Shown here piece after piece: positions 3,800 to 5,467 of a stretch of 5,467 nt of DNA (positions are counted from its first letter, which is position 1; each line of letters begins with the position of its first letter). The stretch is taken from the NCBI GenBank assembly GCA_007121575.1, contig SKKJ01000128.1, positions 1-5,467 on the forward strand, given 5' to 3'. Both the position numbers and the translations under genes were made by a program. The stretch comes from Natronomonas sp. (GTDB taxonomy: Archaea > Halobacteriota > Halobacteria > Halobacteriales > Haloarculaceae). The notes beneath the pieces were generated by a model, which worked only from the letters and a program-made list of their open reading frames with translations, did not search any database and was not told the DNA's origin.

Positions 3800-5467
3800 T
3801 TACTGGAAGCCGATTCGACCGCCGCTATGGCGTCGCGCATCCGGACTTCCGCCGCGGAATTGAGCTTCGATTTCCTCGTAGTACTCGCGAATCTCATCCG
3901 TGATTGTCGGCCGGACCGATTCGAGCGCCTGTCGGAAGTGCCGCATCTCGACTTCTTCGGCCGAATCGTCCTCACGAAGCGCTTGGATCGCCGCCTCGCG
4001 GGCAATCGATTCGAGATCCGATCCGACGTATCCACCAGTGATCTCTGCCAGTTCTCGGAGACTGACATCCGGTGCCAACGGCATGTTTTGAGTGTGAATG
4101 CGCAAGATTTGCTCACGCCCCTCAGTGTCCGGCTCACCGATCATCACGAGCCGGTCGAACCGTCCCGAACGGATCAACGCAGGGTCGATCATATCCGGGC
4201 GGTTCGTCGCGCCGATGACCATCACGTCTTCCATGTCTTCGAGCCCGTCGAGTTCGGTCAGGAGCTGATTGACGACTCGCTCAGAGACGTTGGATCCGGT
4301 GTCCGTCCCACGACCTGGCGCGAGCGAATCGAGCTCATCGAAGAAGATCACGGTCGGTGAGACCTGTCTCGCCTTTCTGAACGTTTGACGGATCGCTTTT
4401 TCGCTTTCACCGACCCACTTCGAGAGCAGCTGTGGCCCGCGGATGGAAATGAAGTTCGCGTTCGTCTCGTTGGCGACGGCTTTTGCCATCAGCGTCTTTC
4501 CGGTTCCGGGCGGTCCATAGAGGAGGACGCCAGCCGGCGGGGAGATTCCCATTCGATCGAATTTCTCGGGACTGTTCATCGGCCATTCGACCGACTCTTT
4601 GACCTGTCCTTTCGCGTCGGTGAGACCTCCAACGTCGTCCCACGAGATTTTCGGGAGCTCGACTAAGACTTCCCGCATCGCCGAGGGGTCGACTTCGTTC
4701 AACGCGCCGCGGAAGTCGGTCCGTTTGATGATCATCCGGTCGATGAGGCTCGGCGGGATGTCTTCTTCGTCGAGATCGATCTCTGGGAGATATCGCCGCA
4801 ATGCCTTCATCGCGGCTTCTTTCGTCAGGCTCTCGATATCTGCACCAACGAATCCATGCGTTTCGTCGGCCATATTGTCGAGCGAGACGTCGTCCGCGAG
4901 CGGCATTCCGCGGGTGTGTATCTGGAGTATCTCCTTGCGTCCGGTCTCGTCGGGGACTCCGATCTCGATTTCTCGATCGAACCGTCCCGGTCTACGAAGC
5001 GCCGGATCGACGGAATCGACACGGTTCGTCGCCGCGATAACGATCACTTGCCCCCGCGATTCGAGACCGTCCATCATCGTCAGAAGCTGTGCGACGACGC
5101 GACGTTCGACTTCCCCAGTCACATCTTCGCGCTTCGGGGCGATCGAGTCGAGTTCGTCGATAAAGATGATCGCGGGTGACTCCTCGGTCGCGTCTTCGAA
5201 TATCTCTCTGAGCTGCTGTTCGGATTCGCCGTAGTATTTCGAGATGATCTCTGGTCCCGCAATGGAGAAGAAACTCGCGGACGTCTCGTTTGCGACGGCT
5301 TTCGCAAGCAGCGTCTTTCCGGTTCCCGGTGGACCGTGTAAGAGCACACCCTGTGGTGGCTCGATACCGAGCTTTTTGAAAATCTGCGGGTGCTTCATCG
5401 GCAGTTCGACCATCTCTCTGACCCGCTGAATCTCGCCTTGTAGTCCGCCGATGTCCTCGTAGGTAAT
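3800..5467 (-). CDS. cdc48: Cdc48/VAT-type double AAA+ ATPase (5' end missing)
   Basis: The visible 555 residues hold both ATPase rings of a Cdc48/p97/VAT unfoldase, which extracts and unfolds proteins and can feed the archaeal 20S proteasome. The frame is open to the window edge, beginning [13 protein letters not shown] at the D1 entry, so roughly the 190-residue N domain lies outside; the Met at 5413 is internal. Numbering from the first visible residue: D1 has Walker A GPPGTGKT 45-52, pore loop Tyr78-Tyr79, Walker B Asp104-Glu105, sensor-1 Asn148 and arginine fingers Arg159/Arg162. D2 has the second-ring entry at about 275 (SWDDVGGL), Walker A 318-325, pore loop Trp351-Val352, Walker B Asp377-Glu378, Asn422 and Arg433/Arg436. 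All key residues are intact in both rings, so both should hydrolyse ATP. The tail ends RIGFQ. It is convergent with the dehydrogenase gene. Confidence 0.95.
   Translation of the reverse strand: MTYEDIGGLQGEIQRVREMVELPMKHPQIFKKLGIEPPQGVLLHGPPGTGKTLLAKAVANETSASFFSIAGPEIISKYYGESEQQLREIFEDATEESPAIIFIDELDSIAPKREDVTGEVERRVVAQLLTMMDGLESRGQVIVIAATNRVDSVDPALRRPGRFDREIEIGVPDETGRKEILQIHTRGMPLADDVSLDNMADETHGFVGADIESLTKEAAMKALRRYLPEIDLDEEDIPPSLIDRMIIKRTDFRGALNEVDPSAMREVLVELPKISWDDVGGLTDAKGQVKESVEWPMNSPEKFDRMGISPPAGVLLYGPPGTGKTLMAKAVANETNANFISIRGPQLLSKWVGESEKAIRQTFRKARQVSPTVIFFDELDSLAPGRGTDTGSNVSERVVNQLLTELDGLEDMEDVMVIGATNRPDMIDPALIRSGRFDRLVMIGEPDTEGREQILRIHTQNMPLAPDVSLRELAEITGGYVGSDLESIAREAAIQALREDDSAEEVEMRHFRQALESVRPTITDEIREYYEEIEAQFRGGSPDARRHSGGRIGFQ
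4463..4516 (-). repeat. cdc48: Walker A coding segment of D2, similar to the D1 segment
   Basis: This 54-bp stretch matches 5282-5335 closely, with an identical 18-base core at 4490-4507. Both encode the ANET...GPPGTGKT(L) part of the two AAA+ rings, 273 codons apart. It reflects the ancient internal duplication of the ATPase domain kept by selection on the Walker A loop; it is not a mobile or regulatory repeat. Confidence 0.7.
5282..5335 (-). repeat. cdc48: Walker A coding segment of D1, partner of 4463-4516
   Basis: This is the D1 copy of the internally duplicated Walker A region of the Cdc48 ATPase, offset by 819 bp from the D2 copy. The shared core is 5309-5326; differences elsewhere are mostly at third codon positions. 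Confidence 0.7.

Noticed and set aside
4599..5234. A 211-codon open frame on the plus strand
   Set aside because: It lies wholly antisense to the Cdc48 ATPase domains, and its Ser/Arg-rich translation is the typical shadow of a GC-rich gene. No domain is recognisable.
4463..5335. Similar 54-bp segments 819 bp apart as a mobile or recombination repeat
   Set aside because: Both encode Walker A regions of the two Cdc48 AAA+ rings, in frame; domain duplication explains them fully.
1..5467. CRISPR arrays, tRNA or rRNA genes, insertion sequences, defence genes
   Set aside because: I saw no regularly spaced identical repeats, cloverleaf-like segments, rRNA signatures, transposase motifs or defence-type domains on either strand.

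Overview
The window is chromosomal DNA of a haloarchaeon (class Halobacteria). The evidence is protein-based: an MTH865-like small protein with the acidic haloarchaeal composition, a Cdc48/VAT-type double AAA+ ATPase, and uniformly acidic, Asp/Glu-rich proteins with short intergenic gaps. Start regions fit archaeal signals: TATA-like boxes about 25-30 nt before start codons (leaderless style), and one strong internal Shine-Dalgarno. Spot counts give a GC content in the upper 50s percent, lowish for this class. GATC is very common and CTAG nearly absent. Genus cannot be settled from this sequence.

Layout. (1) 1-510: a minus-strand MTH865-like gene (71-325), flanked by two diverged copies of a ~35-40 bp motif. 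One copy lies just upstream of a possible further minus-strand start at base 20. (2) 511-1811: a plus-strand, translationally coupled pair of membrane-protein genes sharing an ATGA overlap; the second belongs to the DUF2238/YjdF family. (3) 1987-3751: a crotonase-fold acyl-CoA enzyme whose active-site residues resemble PaaG-type isomerases rather than a hydratase, then a D-2-hydroxyacid dehydrogenase with its own promoter-like box. (4) 3752-3799: a short convergent gap holding a perfect 8-bp hairpin. (5) 3800-5467: the minus-strand gene for the Cdc48 unfoldase, cut by the window edge so that its N domain is missing.

How the genes relate. Only the two membrane genes are clearly linked, by overlap and an internal ribosome binding site. 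The crotonase and dehydrogenase are adjacent and co-directional but each has a plausible promoter, so a shared pathway is only a guess. Cdc48 is an independent housekeeping protein-quality-control gene.

I found no mobile element, CRISPR array, tRNA, rRNA or defence-type gene. Most of the window is ordinary haloarchaeal core genome. The points worth a second look are the duplicated promoter-like motif around the MTH865 gene, the crotonase lacking both catalytic glutamates, the uncharacterised membrane pair, and the convergent hairpin.
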